Below are positions 32,819-44,518 of a stretch of 64,000 nucleotides of DNA, in pieces; positions within the stretch are counted from its first letter, which is position 1, and every line of letters begins with the position of its first letter. The position numbers were made by a program, and so were the translations under genes. This DNA is from Alkalispirillum mobile (lineage in GTDB: Bacteria > Pseudomonadota > Gammaproteobacteria > Nitrococcales > Halorhodospiraceae), in the NCBI RefSeq assembly GCF_003664325.1, contig NZ_RCDA01000001.1, forward strand, positions 930,001 to 994,000, given 5' to 3'. A model generated the notes under the pieces. That model was not told the DNA's origin. It was given only the letters and a program-made list of their open reading frames with translations, and searched no databases.

Positions 32819-34116
32819 GAGGACTGCCCTCCCTTAACCTGCTCGCCCGCGGCGGCTGTCCCGCCCTCCTCTGGTGACGCGCTCTCGGAAGCGGCGGCAT
32901 CATCCTGCCCGGGGTGCTCGGGGAGCACATCGGCGTCCTGGGTCTCGGCCAGGGCGGAAAGCACATTGCTCTTGACCACCGTGCCCAGCAGCTTGTCGTT
33001 CTCATCGACCACTGCCACGGGAATCCGGCTGTCGGCCAGCAGGGTGATCAGTTCGGCGATGGGGGCGTCCTCGCGGACCGTGCTGAACCCGGTGTCGAGG
33101 ATACCGGTCAGGTCCTTGTCCCCGCGTTTGATGGCCGCGGCGCAGTCATCGGCCCAGACCACGCCCTTGACCCGGAAGTCGCGGGAGGTGACGAACACGC
33201 TGTAAAAGCTTTCCTCCTGCATCTTGTGCAGGGCGGTGCGCGGGCCGTCCGACTCGAAAGCCACCACCCGGGCCTTGCCCATGATCGCACCGGCGGTGAG
33301 CACCTGGGTTTTATCCACGTCCTCGACGAAGCGCTGCACGTAGCGGGAGGCCGGGTTGCTGAGGATCTCCTCCGGGGTGCCGATCTGCACTACCCCACCG
33401 GCCTTCATCAGCACGATGCGATCACCCAGCTTCAACGCCTCGTCCAGGTCGTGGGTGATGAACAGGATGGTCTTTTTCATCCGCGCCTGCAGGTCGACCA
33501 GCTCGTTCTGCATGTCACGGCGGATCAACGGGTCGAGGGCACTGAAAGCCTCGTCCATCAGCAGTATGTCCGGGTCCACCGCCAGCGCCCGGGCCAGGCC
33601 CACACGCTGCTGCATGCCGCCGGAGAGTTGGTTGGGGTAGGCGTCCTCCCACCCCTTCAGGCCCACCAGCTCCAGGGCGCGGCGGGCCTCGGCCTCGCGC
33701 TTGTCCTTGTCCATCCCCTGGATTTCGAGCCCGAACGCGGCGTTCTCCACAATACTGCGGTTGGGCAGCAGCGCGAAGTTCTGGAAGACCATGCCGAATT
33801 TGCGGCGACGCAGTTCGAAGAGCTTCTCGTCGCTGAACCCGACGATGTCCTCCCCGTCCACCTCGATGCTGCCTGCAGTGGGCTCGATGAGGCGGTTCAC
33901 GCAGCGGATCAGGGTGGATTTTCCACTGCCCGAGAGGCCCATCACCACCAGGATTTCACCCTCATCCACGTCGAAGGAGACGTCGTTGAGGCCGACCGTC
34001 AATCCCAGTTTTTCGTGGATCTCTTCCGGGCTGACCCCATCGCGGAGCTGCTTCAGGCCCTCGTCGGGCCGGTCGCCGAACACTTTGGTGAGATTACGAA
34101 CACGTATTCTGTGCAA
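32815..34116 (-). CDS. Glycine betaine/proline ABC transporter ATP-binding protein (ProV/OpuAA type) with CBS domains
   Basis: This 433-residue protein starts with TTG at 34116, with GGAG ten bases upstream, giving LHRIRVRNLTKVFGD; the further upstream frame runs through the promoter. It has Walker A GLSGSGKST, signature QLSGGMQQRVGLARAL, Walker B ILLMDEAFSALD and the H-loop ITHDLDEAL. The C-terminal 150 residues hold two CBS motifs, which gate OpuA-type transporters in response to ionic strength. An acidic 40-residue tail follows. It is the first gene of the osmoprotectant importer. Confidence 0.92.
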   Translation of the reverse strand: MHRIRVRNLTKVFGDRPDEGLKQLRDGVSPEEIHEKLGLTVGLNDVSFDVDEGEILVVMGLSGSGKSTLIRCVNRLIEPTAGSIEVDGEDIVGFSDEKLFELRRRKFGMVFQNFALLPNRSIVENAAFGLEIQGMDKDKREAEARRALELVGLKGWEDAYPNQLSGGMQQRVGLARALAVDPDILLMDEAFSALDPLIRRDMQNELVDLQARMKKTILFITHDLDEALKLGDRIVLMKAGGVVQIGTPEEILSNPASRYVQRFVEDVDKTQVLTAGAIMGKARVVAFESDGPRTALHKMQEESFYSVFVTSRDFRVKGVVWADDCAAAIKRGDKDLTGILDTGFSTVREDAPIAELITLLADSRIPVAVVDENDKLLGTVVKSNVLSALAETQDADVLPEHPGQDDAAASESASPEEGGTAAAGEQVKGGQSS

Positions 34117-34156
34117 ACTGATTCGACTCCGAGTTGCCCCAAGTAGAAAAGTCTTT

Positions 34157-34185
34157 CTTATAGCCCATCCAATGGCGGATGGTAA
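34157..34185 (-). promoter_or_regulatory. Promoter with operator-like palindrome upstream of the glycine betaine operon
   Basis: On the minus strand, TTACCA (34185-34180) is followed after 17 bases by TATAAG (34162-34157). The spacer contains a perfect inverted repeat CCATCC-GCCATT-GGATGG (34182-34165), so a bound protein would block RNA polymerase. The -10 lies about 40 bp before the TTG start. Confidence 0.6.
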
Positions 34186-34258
34186 TACATTCAATCCTAG
34201 CAGACTGACGGGTTTTCTCGCGACCGCCCGACACGCCGGGACGGACCACTGGCCGTCC

Positions 34259-37200
34259 TCAGGCCGCCTCCTCATCCGCCGGCGGCGGCTTCACCCGGAA
34301 CAGCCAGGTGTAGAGCGCCGGCACCAGGAACAGCGCCAACAGCGTGGCGAACAGCAGCCCGCCGATCATGCTCACCGCCATCACCCGGAACAGGGTATCG
34401 GTCAGCATCGGGGTCATGCCCAGCGCGGTGGTCAACGCGGTCATCGAGATGGGCGAGAGCCTGCCCACCGAGGCCTCCACCACCGCCTCGTAGTGGTCCA
34501 TGCCCTTGTCGATGTACTGCTCGATCTGGTCCAGCAACACCACGCCGTTCTTGATCAGCATGCCCGATAACGCTATCAGCCCCAGCAGTGCCATGAAGCC
34601 GAAGGGCAAGCCGGTGAGCAGCAGCCCGGCGGTCACCCCGACGATGGCCAGCGGTATGGTGGAAAAGATGATCAGGGGCTGGCGCAGGCCGTTGAACAGC
34701 GCCACGGTGATCAGCACCATCAGCGCCAGGCTCACCGGCACCTTCGACAGCACCTCGGCCTCGCTGCGCTCGGCGGCCTCGTACTCGCCGCCCCACTCGA
34801 AGTGGTACCCCGGAGGCAGGTCGATGGCCTCGATCTCGGCGCGGACCCGGGCGTGCAGTTCGTGGGCCTCGATGTTTACCGGGTCCGCCTGCACGGTGAG
34901 CGTGGGCTGGCGGTGGCGGCGCCAGCGCAGGCTGTCCTCGCTGCCCACCCGCAGGTCTTCCAGCAGGTGGTCCAGCGGCAACGACCAGGGCTGCTCCATG
35001 GGCCAGACCTGCACCTGCCGCAGGTCGGACAGCGGCCCCCGCTCCTCCGGCGGCCGACGCAACCGGATGGGCAGGCGGTCGTCGCCCTCGCGGTACATGC
35101 CCATGGTGAGCCCGTCCTCGGCCCGCTGCAACGCCTGGCCGATGGCCTCGCGGGTCACCCCGGCGCGGCGCGCTGCCGCCTGGTCGATGACCGGCTCGAG
35201 CGTTTTCACCGGCTGACGCCAGTCGTGGCGGACGTACTTGGCCTCCGGGTCGGCCCGCAGGATGGCTTGCGCCTCCTCGGCCAACTCCCGCAGCACGGCC
35301 GGGTCCGGCCCGCGGAAGCGCGCCTCGATCTTGAACTTCTCCACCGAGGCCAGGCTGAAGGGCCTCATCCGCGGCTCTGCCTGCGGGAAGTGCTGTTGCA
35401 GGTACTCGTCGCCCCGGCGGACGATCTCCTCCACCTGGTCGGCACTCTGCAGCCGGATCAGCAACTGGCCGTAGCTCTGGTTGTGCAGCTCCGGCTCCAT
35501 GGCCAGCACGATGCGGGGCGGGCCTTCGCCGATGAAGCTGGTCACCTGCTCCACCTCCGGCATGGCCTTGAAGTGCGCCTCGATACCGCGCAGGTCCTCC
35601 GCCACCTGCTCGACCCGGGCCCCTTCCGGCAGCCAGTAGTCCAGCATCACCTCGTCGCGGTCGGCATTGGGGAAGAAGCTCTGGTCCACGTAGCGGAAGC
35701 CCAGCGCCGCCAGCACCACGGTGGCGATCACCGCCACCACCACCAGCGGCCGGTGGCGCAGCACCGCATGCAGCCACTGCCGGTAACCCTGGTAAAACCG
35801 GCTCTGGTAGGGCTCCGTGGTCTGCCCACCCGGCTTGAACAGCAAAAAGCCCAGCAGCGGCACGATGGTCATGGCCGCCACCCAGCTCACCAGCAGCGAT
35901 ATGCCCACCACCTGGAACAGGCTGGCCACATACTCGCCGGTGTCGTCCTCGGCCAGAAAGATGGCCAGGAAGCCGAAGATACCCACCAGGGTCGCCCCCA
36001 GCAGCGGCAGCCCGCTCTCCCTCACCGCCTCACGGGCCGCCTGCAACCGCTCCACGCCTCGGCGGATCTTCACCTGCATCAGGTCGGCGGTGACGATGGC
36101 GTTATCCACCATCATGCCCAGGGAGATGATCATGGCCCCCACCGAGGCCCGGTGCAGGTCGATGCCGAAGACACGCATGAACACCAGGGTGGTGGCCACG
36201 GTGAGCAGCAGCGCCACCCCCACCATCAGACCGCTGCGCAGCCCGGTGAACAGGCAGAGCACGCCGAGCACGATCACCAGTGCGATCAGCACGTTGCGGA
36301 TGAAGCCGCTGACCGCATCCTCGACGATCTGCGGTTGCCAGGCCACCACGCCAATGTCCATGCCCGCCGGGGTGAAGGGCGCCAGCTCGTCGAGCCGTTG
36401 CTGCACGGCGCGCCCCATCTCCACCACGTTACTGCCTTCCTGGTGGGACAGGGCGATGCCCACGGCCGGCTCGCCGTTGTAGCGCATCAGGGGCCGCGGC
36501 GGGGTTACCGGCGCGCGGTTCACCTCGGCGATGTCACCGAGCCGGACCAGCTCGCCCGCTTCCCCGCCGGGGATCAAAAAGTCGCGCAACTCGTCCAGGG
36601 TGTTGAAGGTGCCGCTGGGGATCAGCCGCAGGCGGCGGTCCTCCACGTTGGCCCAGCCGGCATCGCGCACCTGGGTCTGGTCGTAGAGCAGCGGCACCAC
36701 CTGACCTGCCGCCAGCCCCAGGCTGGCGATGCGTGACTCGGACAGGTCCACGTAGACCGCCTCCGGCTGCTCGCCCCAGAGCATGCCGCGGGCCACGTGG
36801 TCGACGCCAAGCAGGTCGCGCTTCAGCTCATCGGCGTAGTCCTCCAGCCGGGCGCGTTCCACGCCCTCGCCGTGCACCGCCAGCACCACGCTGTAGACGT
36901 CACCGAAATCGTCCACCACGAGCGAGGGGTGGGCCCCTTCGGGCAGGCCGGCCTGGGCGTCGCCCACCTTCTGGCGCAACCGGTCCCAGATCTGCGGCAG
37001 GTCATCGGCACGGTAGCGCTGCTGGATCTCCACGTAGATGACCGACTCGCCGGCGCGGGAGAGGCTGCGTACGTGGTCCAGCTGGTCCAGGTCCTGGATC
37101 GCCCGTTCCAGCGGGTCGGTGACCTGCCGTTCCACCTCCTCGGGGGATGCCCCGGGGTACTGGGTGACCACCAGCGCCAGCTTGATGCTGAACTCCGGGT

Positions 37201-37309
37201 CCTCCAGCCAGCCCACGTTGTGGTAGGCCTGCCAGCCCATCACCACCAGCAACGCGGCCGCCACCAGGGTGGTAATACGGTGGCGTATCGCCAGCGCCGC
37301 CAGGTTCAT
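34259..37309 (-). CDS. RND efflux transporter inner-membrane subunit (AcrB/AcrD family)
   Basis: This 1016-residue protein has the RND plan: one N-terminal helix, a periplasmic domain (PGASPEEVERQVTDPLE), a block of six helices, a second periplasmic domain and a final helix block. In helix 4 the usual Asp-Asp is MVDNAIV, that is Asp-Asn, as in several RND subgroups. It should extrude substrates with proton influx, together with the lipoprotein adaptor encoded just upstream (ATGA overlap). No TolC-type channel gene is nearby. The substrate is unknown. Confidence 0.92.
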   Translation of the reverse strand: MNLAALAIRHRITTLVAAALLVVMGWQAYHNVGWLEDPEFSIKLALVVTQYPGASPEEVERQVTDPLERAIQDLDQLDHVRSLSRAGESVIYVEIQQRYRADDLPQIWDRLRQKVGDAQAGLPEGAHPSLVVDDFGDVYSVVLAVHGEGVERARLEDYADELKRDLLGVDHVARGMLWGEQPEAVYVDLSESRIASLGLAAGQVVPLLYDQTQVRDAGWANVEDRRLRLIPSGTFNTLDELRDFLIPGGEAGELVRLGDIAEVNRAPVTPPRPLMRYNGEPAVGIALSHQEGSNVVEMGRAVQQRLDELAPFTPAGMDIGVVAWQPQIVEDAVSGFIRNVLIALVIVLGVLCLFTGLRSGLMVGVALLLTVATTLVFMRVFGIDLHRASVGAMIISLGMMVDNAIVTADLMQVKIRRGVERLQAAREAVRESGLPLLGATLVGIFGFLAIFLAEDDTGEYVASLFQVVGISLLVSWVAAMTIVPLLGFLLFKPGGQTTEPYQSRFYQGYRQWLHAVLRHRPLVVVAVIATVVLAALGFRYVDQSFFPNADRDEVMLDYWLPEGARVEQVAEDLRGIEAHFKAMPEVEQVTSFIGEGPPRIVLAMEPELHNQSYGQLLIRLQSADQVEEIVRRGDEYLQQHFPQAEPRMRPFSLASVEKFKIEARFRGPDPAVLRELAEEAQAILRADPEAKYVRHDWRQPVKTLEPVIDQAAARRAGVTREAIGQALQRAEDGLTMGMYREGDDRLPIRLRRPPEERGPLSDLRQVQVWPMEQPWSLPLDHLLEDLRVGSEDSLRWRRHRQPTLTVQADPVNIEAHELHARVRAEIEAIDLPPGYHFEWGGEYEAAERSEAEVLSKVPVSLALMVLITVALFNGLRQPLIIFSTIPLAIVGVTAGLLLTGLPFGFMALLGLIALSGMLIKNGVVLLDQIEQYIDKGMDHYEAVVEASVGRLSPISMTALTTALGMTPMLTDTLFRVMAVSMIGGLLFATLLALFLVPALYTWLFRVKPPPADEEAA

Positions 37310-38418
37310 CGGGAGGCCTCCACCTCCAGCGGTGTCACCCGCTGCCCCTCGCGCAGGAAGACCGCGCCAACGCTAACCACGCGGTCACCGACGTTCAGTG
37401 CCTCGGCGGCCAGCTGCAGCCGGTCGGCCTGCAGGCCGAGCACGGTCACCGGCACCGGCTCCAGGGTGTCGTCCTCGCGCAGCCGCCAGACCCGCGGCTC
37501 GTCCTCCCGGTCGTCCAGCGCCCCCATGGGCATCAGCCAGACGGAGTCCTCGTCGATCGCGGGCTGGAGCAGCACCCGGGCCCGCATGCCCGGGCTGGCC
37601 CCGTCCGGCGGCTCATCCAGGCGCAGCCGGATGCGCCAGGTCCCGGTAGCGGGGCTGGGGGTACTGGCGCGGTGGACCAGCCGGGCGCGGTGCAGCGCCT
37701 CGCCCAGCATCGGCAGCCGGACCTGCAGGGGGCCGGTCAGGGCTCCGCCCACGAGCAGCCGCTCGGGGATATCCACGGTGACATCCAGGCTGTCGGTGTT
37801 CTGAAACAGCACCACCGGCTGGCCCGCCTCCACCATCTGCCCCGGCTCTACCATCCGCTGCGCCAGCACGCCGTCCGTCGGGGCCTGCAAGCGGGTGTCC
37901 TGGAGGTTGTCGCGGGCGCTCTCCAGCTCCTGGCGGGTGCGCTCCACCCGGGCACTGGCCTGGGCCAGGGCGGCCCGGGCCTGGTCCAGTTGCAGTTCGG
38001 TCACCCCGGGGCCCTCGGCTGCGCGCCGGAGGCGGCGCTTTTCCGTTTCCGCCAGGCTGCGGGCCGCCTCGGCCTCGGCCAAGGCCTCCTTCAGGCCGTC
38101 CACCCGGCGCTGATAGTCGCGGGGGTCCATGCGGGCGAGCAGGTCACCGGCGCTGACCCGGTCACCTTCCGACAGGGGCAGTTCATCCACCGGGCCGGAG
38201 ACGCGGAAGGCCAGCGGGGACTCGTCGTGGGCACGCAGCTGCCCGGGCAGGGTCACCAGCTCCAGGGCCGGCTGCAGTCGCGCCGGTTCCACGTACACGG
38301 GCCGGGGCAGGTCGCTGTGATCGGCCTCGGGCGCGTCGTCGCAGCCGACCAGCAGCAGCGCCAACCCCAAGGCCAGCAAGACCGGCAGGCGGGTAAGAAG
38401 GAATCGGTTGCGTCTCAA
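37306..38418 (-). CDS. RND efflux periplasmic adaptor lipoprotein
   Basis: This 370-residue membrane-fusion protein has the lipobox LLVGCDD near residue 26, so it is anchored in the inner membrane. The lipoyl-like halves (PLAFRVSGPVDELPLSEGDRV and APTDGVLAQRMVEPGQMVE) flank an alpha-helical hairpin rich in Ala, Glu and Arg (about residues 105-170). Beta-barrel and membrane-proximal domains follow. The start is probably TTG at 38418, with a poor ribosome site. It is the first gene of the pump pair. Confidence 0.88.
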   Translation of the reverse strand: MRRNRFLLTRLPVLLALGLALLLVGCDDAPEADHSDLPRPVYVEPARLQPALELVTLPGQLRAHDESPLAFRVSGPVDELPLSEGDRVSAGDLLARMDPRDYQRRVDGLKEALAEAEAARSLAETEKRRLRRAAEGPGVTELQLDQARAALAQASARVERTRQELESARDNLQDTRLQAPTDGVLAQRMVEPGQMVEAGQPVVLFQNTDSLDVTVDIPERLLVGGALTGPLQVRLPMLGEALHRARLVHRASTPSPATGTWRIRLRLDEPPDGASPGMRARVLLQPAIDEDSVWLMPMGALDDREDEPRVWRLREDDTLEPVPVTVLGLQADRLQLAAEALNVGDRVVSVGAVFLREGQRVTPLEVEASR

Positions 38419-38423
38419 ACTGC

Positions 38424-38473
38424 CCCCCTGGTCCCTGGTTCCTGATCCTTGGTCCCGGGGCCCTGGTACCGCC
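38424..38473. repeat. Degenerate short tandem repeat (CCTGGTCC-like)
   Basis: Variants of CCTGGTCC, CCTGGTTC, CCTTGGTCC and CCTGGTACC recur about every 7-9 bases between the adaptor gene and sufU. It looks like slippage-derived low-complexity DNA. It lies where the adaptor gene promoter would be expected. Confidence 0.5.
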
Positions 38474-38493
38474 GGGATGAGGCTCCGGGTCGG

Positions 38494-38940
38494 TTATTCG
38501 CTACTGGCGGTCTCATCGCCCCGGAGGGCGGCCAGCAGGGTATGCCAGGACAAGGTCGCACACTTGGTCCGGCCTGGGAAGTTGCGCACCCCGGCCAGCA
38601 CCGGCAGCTCGCCGGGCAGCGCGTCGCCCTCGCTTGCACGGTCGGTGAGCACGGTCTGGAGCCGGTGGAACAGCGCCTCCACCCCGGCCTCGTCCAGCCC
38701 GGTCACCGCATCCGTCATCATGGAGCTGGACGCCGTGCAAATGGCGCAGGCCTCGCCGGTGAAGCTCACCGCCTCCAGCCGGCCGTCCTCGCCCGTGCGC
38801 ACGTAGACCCGGATACGATCGCCACACACGGGATTGTGTCCCTCCGCCCGATGGCTGCAGGGCTCCAACGGCGCATGGTTATGCGGATCGCGATTATGGG
38901 CAAGAACGGTCTTGCGGTAGAGGTCACTCAGCTCGGCCAT
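38494..38940 (-). CDS. sufU: SUF-type iron-sulfur assembly protein SufU
   Basis: This 148-residue protein starts at ATG 38940. It belongs to the IscU/NifU N-terminal fold, SufU type. The three cysteines that bind zinc or a nascent cluster are in NPVCGDRI, EACAICTASS and GRTKCATLSW. SufU accepts sulfur from SufS and stands in for SufE in this kind of SUF system. It is the last gene of the operon, 184 bp after sufS, and that spacer contains GC hairpins. Confidence 0.92.
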   Translation of the reverse strand: MAELSDLYRKTVLAHNRDPHNHAPLEPCSHRAEGHNPVCGDRIRVYVRTGEDGRLEAVSFTGEACAICTASSSMMTDAVTGLDEAGVEALFHRLQTVLTDRASEGDALPGELPVLAGVRNFPGRTKCATLSWHTLLAALRGDETASSE

Positions 38941-39008
38941 GATCTCCCCAGCGACAAAAACTGCCATTATACCGAAGTCACCAGGACACCGGCCGCGGAC
39001 AGAAAAAT

Positions 39009-39036
39009 GCCCGGGTTCGGGGGACGAAACCCGGGC
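39009..39036 (-). terminator. GC hairpin between sufS and sufU
   Basis: GCCCGGGTT (39009-39017) pairs with AACCCGGGC (39028-39036), a 9-bp stem with a 10-base loop. A smaller stem, GGCTGAC/GTCAGCC (39112-39118 and 39124-39130), overlaps the sufS stop. With no U-run, they may act as processing or attenuation stems that set the sufU level. Confidence 0.45.
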
Positions 39037-39124
39037 CAAACGGAGGTGGCAGCCAGGCTGCCTTGGCAAAGGAGAACCGGAAGGCCGGCGTGTACGACCG
39101 GCCCGCCGTCAGGCTGACATCCGG

Positions 39125-40390
39125 TCAGCCACCGAACAGGTCGAGCACCTTGTTGACGCCCCGCACCAGCGCGTCCACCTCGGCCTCGGTGTTGTACACC
39201 GCAAACGAGGCCCGGGCAGTGGCCGGCACGTTGAAGCGTTGCATCACTGGTTCGGCGCAGTGATGGCCGGTGCGGATGGCCACACCCTGTTGATCCAGGA
39301 TGGTGCCGATATCGTGCGGATGGGCCTCTTCCATCACGAAGGAGAGCACCGCGGCCTTGTCCGGGGCCGTTCCCAGCAGCCGCACGCCTTTCAGCGCGCC
39401 CATCTGCTCCGTAGCGTAGTCGAGCAAACGGGCTTCGTGAGCAGCAATCGCCTCTAATCCGACGGACTGCACCCAATCCACCGCGGCCCCCAGGGCAATC
39501 ACCCCCGCGATATTGGGCGTGCCCGCCTCAAAGCGGGCCGGCGGATCGGCGTACAGGGTCTTCTCGAAGCTGACGGTGCGGATCATGTCGCCGCCGCCCT
39601 GCCAGGGCCGCATGGCCTTCAGCAGGTCGTAACGGCCGTAGAGCACGCCCACACCGCTCGGGCCGTACAGCTTGTGGCCGGAGAAGGCGTAGAAATCGCA
39701 CCCCAGGTCCTGCACGTCCACCGGGCCGTGGGGCACCGCCTGGGCGCCGTCCAGCATGACCGGTATGTCCCGCGCCTTGGCCTGCTCGATCATCCACCGC
39801 ACCGGGTTGATAGTGCCCAGGGCGTTGGAGACATGGCCGACGGAGAAGAACCGCGTGCGCTCACTGAGCAGGGCCTGGAAGGCCTCCAGGTCCAGTTCGC
39901 CATTGTCCTGCACCGGGATCACCTTGAGCTCCGCCCCCGTGCGCTCGCAGAGCATCTGCCAGGGCACAATGTTGGAATGGTGCTCAATGTGACTGATGAG
40001 GATCTCGTCGCCCGGCCTGAGCATAGGCTCCACGAAGCTGTGGGCCACCAGGTTGATGGCCTCGGTGGTGCCCCGCAGGAAGACGATCTCCGCATCGCGC
40101 TCGGCGTTCAGGAGCCGCTGCACCTTCTCGCGCGCGCCCTCGAAGGCCGTGGTGCAGCGCTGGGACAGCGCGTGCACGCCGCGGTGGATGTTGGCGTAGT
40201 ACCGGCGGTAACACTCCGCCTCCGCCTCGATCACCGCTTCCGGCTTCTGACAACTGGCGGCGTTGTCCAGGTAAACCAGCGGGTAGCCGTTTACCTCCTG
40301 GTGCAGAACCGGGAACTCGGCCCTCAGGGCCGCCACATCCAGCGGCGGCCCGGCCCGGTCCCGGTCGCGAACCGGGTCAACCGTGCTCAT
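39125..40390 (-). CDS. sufS: Cysteine desulfurase SufS
   Basis: This 421-residue PLP enzyme of class V aminotransferase fold removes sulfur from cysteine for cluster assembly. PLP Lys lies in AFSGHKLYGPSGVGVLYG, and the active-site Cys in RTGHHCAEPVM. HIEHHSNIVPW and GHVSNALGTINP are also typical. The start overlaps the sufD stop by ATGA. It passes persulfide to SufU. Confidence 0.95.
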   Translation of the reverse strand: MSTVDPVRDRDRAGPPLDVAALRAEFPVLHQEVNGYPLVYLDNAASCQKPEAVIEAEAECYRRYYANIHRGVHALSQRCTTAFEGAREKVQRLLNAERDAEIVFLRGTTEAINLVAHSFVEPMLRPGDEILISHIEHHSNIVPWQMLCERTGAELKVIPVQDNGELDLEAFQALLSERTRFFSVGHVSNALGTINPVRWMIEQAKARDIPVMLDGAQAVPHGPVDVQDLGCDFYAFSGHKLYGPSGVGVLYGRYDLLKAMRPWQGGGDMIRTVSFEKTLYADPPARFEAGTPNIAGVIALGAAVDWVQSVGLEAIAAHEARLLDYATEQMGALKGVRLLGTAPDKAAVLSFVMEEAHPHDIGTILDQQGVAIRTGHHCAEPVMQRFNVPATARASFAVYNTEAEVDALVRGVNKVLDLFGG

Positions 40391-41712
40391 ACAAGCCCCT
40401 CGAAGTCGGCCTGCCCCGGCAGGAAGCCGCCCAGCAGGCGTTGCTGATAGGTCTTCAGGCTATCCAGCTTAACGTCACTGAGCACTTCGTTGGCAAAGGC
40501 CCAGGTGAGCAGCGCCTGAGCGCTCTCTTGGTCCATACCGCGGCTGCGCAGGTAGAAGATGGCCTCCTTGTCCAGCTCGCCGACGGTGGAGCCGTGGGAG
40601 CACTTCACGTCGTCCGCGTAGATCTCCAACCGGGGGTTGGAGTGGGCCAGCGCCATCGGGCTCAGGAGCAGGTTGCGGTTCTCCTGGAAGCCGTCGGTCT
40701 TCTGGGCGCCCTCTTCCACCTTGAGCAGGCCGTCAAACACCGCCTCGGCCTTGTCCTTGAGGATGCCCTTGAACAGCTGGCTGCTGTGGCCATGCTCGCA
40801 GTCGTGGGTCATCCAGGTGTGCTGGTCGGTGAAGCGCTTGGCATCACCCAGGTACAGCCCGTTGATGATCACCTCGGCGGCTGTGCCCTTGAGCAGACCG
40901 TAATAGTCCACCCGGCTGACGCGACCGCCGTAGTTGAAGTTCTGCACGTGCACGCGGGCGTCTCGCCCTGCCTGGGCGTAGACGGCACCCAGGTGGAAGG
41001 CGTCTTTGCCCTCGCGCTGCAGCCGGTCCACCCGCACGTTGGCGTTGTCCTCGGCGATGATCTCGGTCACCGGGCTGGCCAGGTAGGCGTTGCCGTCCGG
41101 GCCGCCGTGCCACTCAATCAAACGGCACTCGGCGCTCTCCTCGGCGTGCACCAGCACGCGGGGCCAGGAGGCGCGCTCGCCACCGGCCTCGGAGCAGGCG
41201 AAGACGAACAGCACCTCCTGCTCCACCGCCTTGCCCCGGGGCACGTGCACGTAGGCCCCCTGTTGGGCGAACGCCGTGTTCAGGGCGATGAAGGGGTTCT
41301 GCTCGTAGTCCGCGTAGGCGGCCAGGTGCTGCTGCACGTCCGCCTCGTCCAGGGCGTCGGCCAGCGGCTTGACCGTCATGCCCTCCGGCAGCTCATCCAT
41401 GGTGGAGTGCTGCGGGCTGAACACGCCGTCGATGAACACCAGGCGCGGGGCGTCGGGGGCCACCGAGATGGCCTCCTGAAGCACCTGCGGCGCCACGCCC
41501 AGGCTCTCGGCCGGGCGGTAGTGGTGCTGGAGCAGCGCGTCCAGCTTGATGTTCCGCCAGGCCTCCCAGCGCCGGGTGGGGAACCCCATGCGCTCGAAGG
41601 CCTCGATGGCGGCCTGGCGACGGGCCTCCAGCCAGTCCGGCCCCTGCTGCTCGGGCGACCGCTGGCGGAAGTCCTCCAGGTAAACGCTATGCTTTTCTGC
41701 CAAGGCTTCCAT
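40387..41712 (-). CDS. sufD: Fe-S cluster assembly scaffold subunit SufD
   Basis: This 441-residue protein starts at ATG 41712 after AGGAGGA. The beta-helix core has HVQNFNYGGRVSRVDYYGLLKG, given here only as the region at about residues 255-276. The C-terminal conserved block is ADDVKCSHGSTVGELD, then FYLRSRGM. With SufB and SufC it forms the scaffold complex. It lies 10 bp after sufC. Confidence 0.93.
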   Translation of the reverse strand: MEALAEKHSVYLEDFRQRSPEQQGPDWLEARRQAAIEAFERMGFPTRRWEAWRNIKLDALLQHHYRPAESLGVAPQVLQEAISVAPDAPRLVFIDGVFSPQHSTMDELPEGMTVKPLADALDEADVQQHLAAYADYEQNPFIALNTAFAQQGAYVHVPRGKAVEQEVLFVFACSEAGGERASWPRVLVHAEESAECRLIEWHGGPDGNAYLASPVTEIIAEDNANVRVDRLQREGKDAFHLGAVYAQAGRDARVHVQNFNYGGRVSRVDYYGLLKGTAAEVIINGLYLGDAKRFTDQHTWMTHDCEHGHSSQLFKGILKDKAEAVFDGLLKVEEGAQKTDGFQENRNLLLSPMALAHSNPRLEIYADDVKCSHGSTVGELDKEAIFYLRSRGMDQESAQALLTWAFANEVLSDVKLDSLKTYQQRLLGGFLPGQADFEGLV

Positions 41713-41722
41713 TCGGTCCTCC

Positions 41723-42472
<750 letters not shown>

Positions 42473-42529
42473 GTCTTACTCCGTTTCCTATCTCTTGAGT
42501 GTTCGTCTAACCGATCGCCAAAGGCGCGT

Positions 42530-43978
<1,449 letters not shown>

Positions 43979-44056
43979 GGCTGCTGCTCCGTTCAGTTGA
44001 TGAACGACGGGTTTCTGCTCAGTAAATGCTTCCTGAGGATGCGCGCGGGCACACGC

Positions 44057-44518
44057 TCACGAAGCATCCCCCTTGAGGGAGCCGGGCTGCGGCGCCATCA
44101 TGCGCAACGGCACCACCGGCTCGCTCATATCCTTCAGGCTGATACTGCCCAGGGCCTGCTGCACCACCTGGCTGATCCGCCACCAGTTGGCGCTGGTGGT
44201 ACAGGCATCGCCGTACTGGCAGGCATCCACCCCCTCCTCCACGCATTCGGTGAAGGCGATGGGGCCCTCCAGGGCGGTGATGATCTCGGCCACCGAGATC
44301 TCCCGGGCCGGGCGGGCCAGCCCATAGCCGCCCTTGGCACCACGGTAGGACACAAGCACACCGGCGCGGGTCAGATTCTTGAGAATCTTCGCCACCATGG
44401 GCTGGGGCAACCCCTGCTGCTCGGCCAGGCGCACGGTGCTGAAGCGCTGCTCCGGCGACCGGGCCATGGCGGTGAGGATGCCGATGCCGTAGTCGGTTTC
44501 TCTGTTAATCCGTACCAT
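44057..44518 (-). CDS. sufR: Rrf2-family SUF regulator (SufR/IscR-like)
   Basis: This 153-residue Rrf2 protein has an N-terminal winged helix, RETDYGIGILTAMARSP, with LAEQQGLPQPMVAKILKNL as recognition region. The three cysteine ligands are in TECVEEGVDACQYGDACTTS: spacing x7 then x5, against x5-x5 in E. coli IscR. It probably binds an Fe-S cluster and adjusts suf transcription to cluster demand. It heads the operon and is divergent from a small gene; the 87-bp spacer has IscR-like half sites. Confidence 0.9.
   Translation of the reverse strand: MVRINRETDYGIGILTAMARSPEQRFSTVRLAEQQGLPQPMVAKILKNLTRAGVLVSYRGAKGGYGLARPAREISVAEIITALEGPIAFTECVEEGVDACQYGDACTTSANWWRISQVVQQALGSISLKDMSEPVVPLRMMAPQPGSLKGDAS

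Noticed and set aside
34802-36736. 644-codon open frame on the plus strand
   Set aside because: It is antisense to the RND pump gene; His/Gln/Leu-rich text with no motif.
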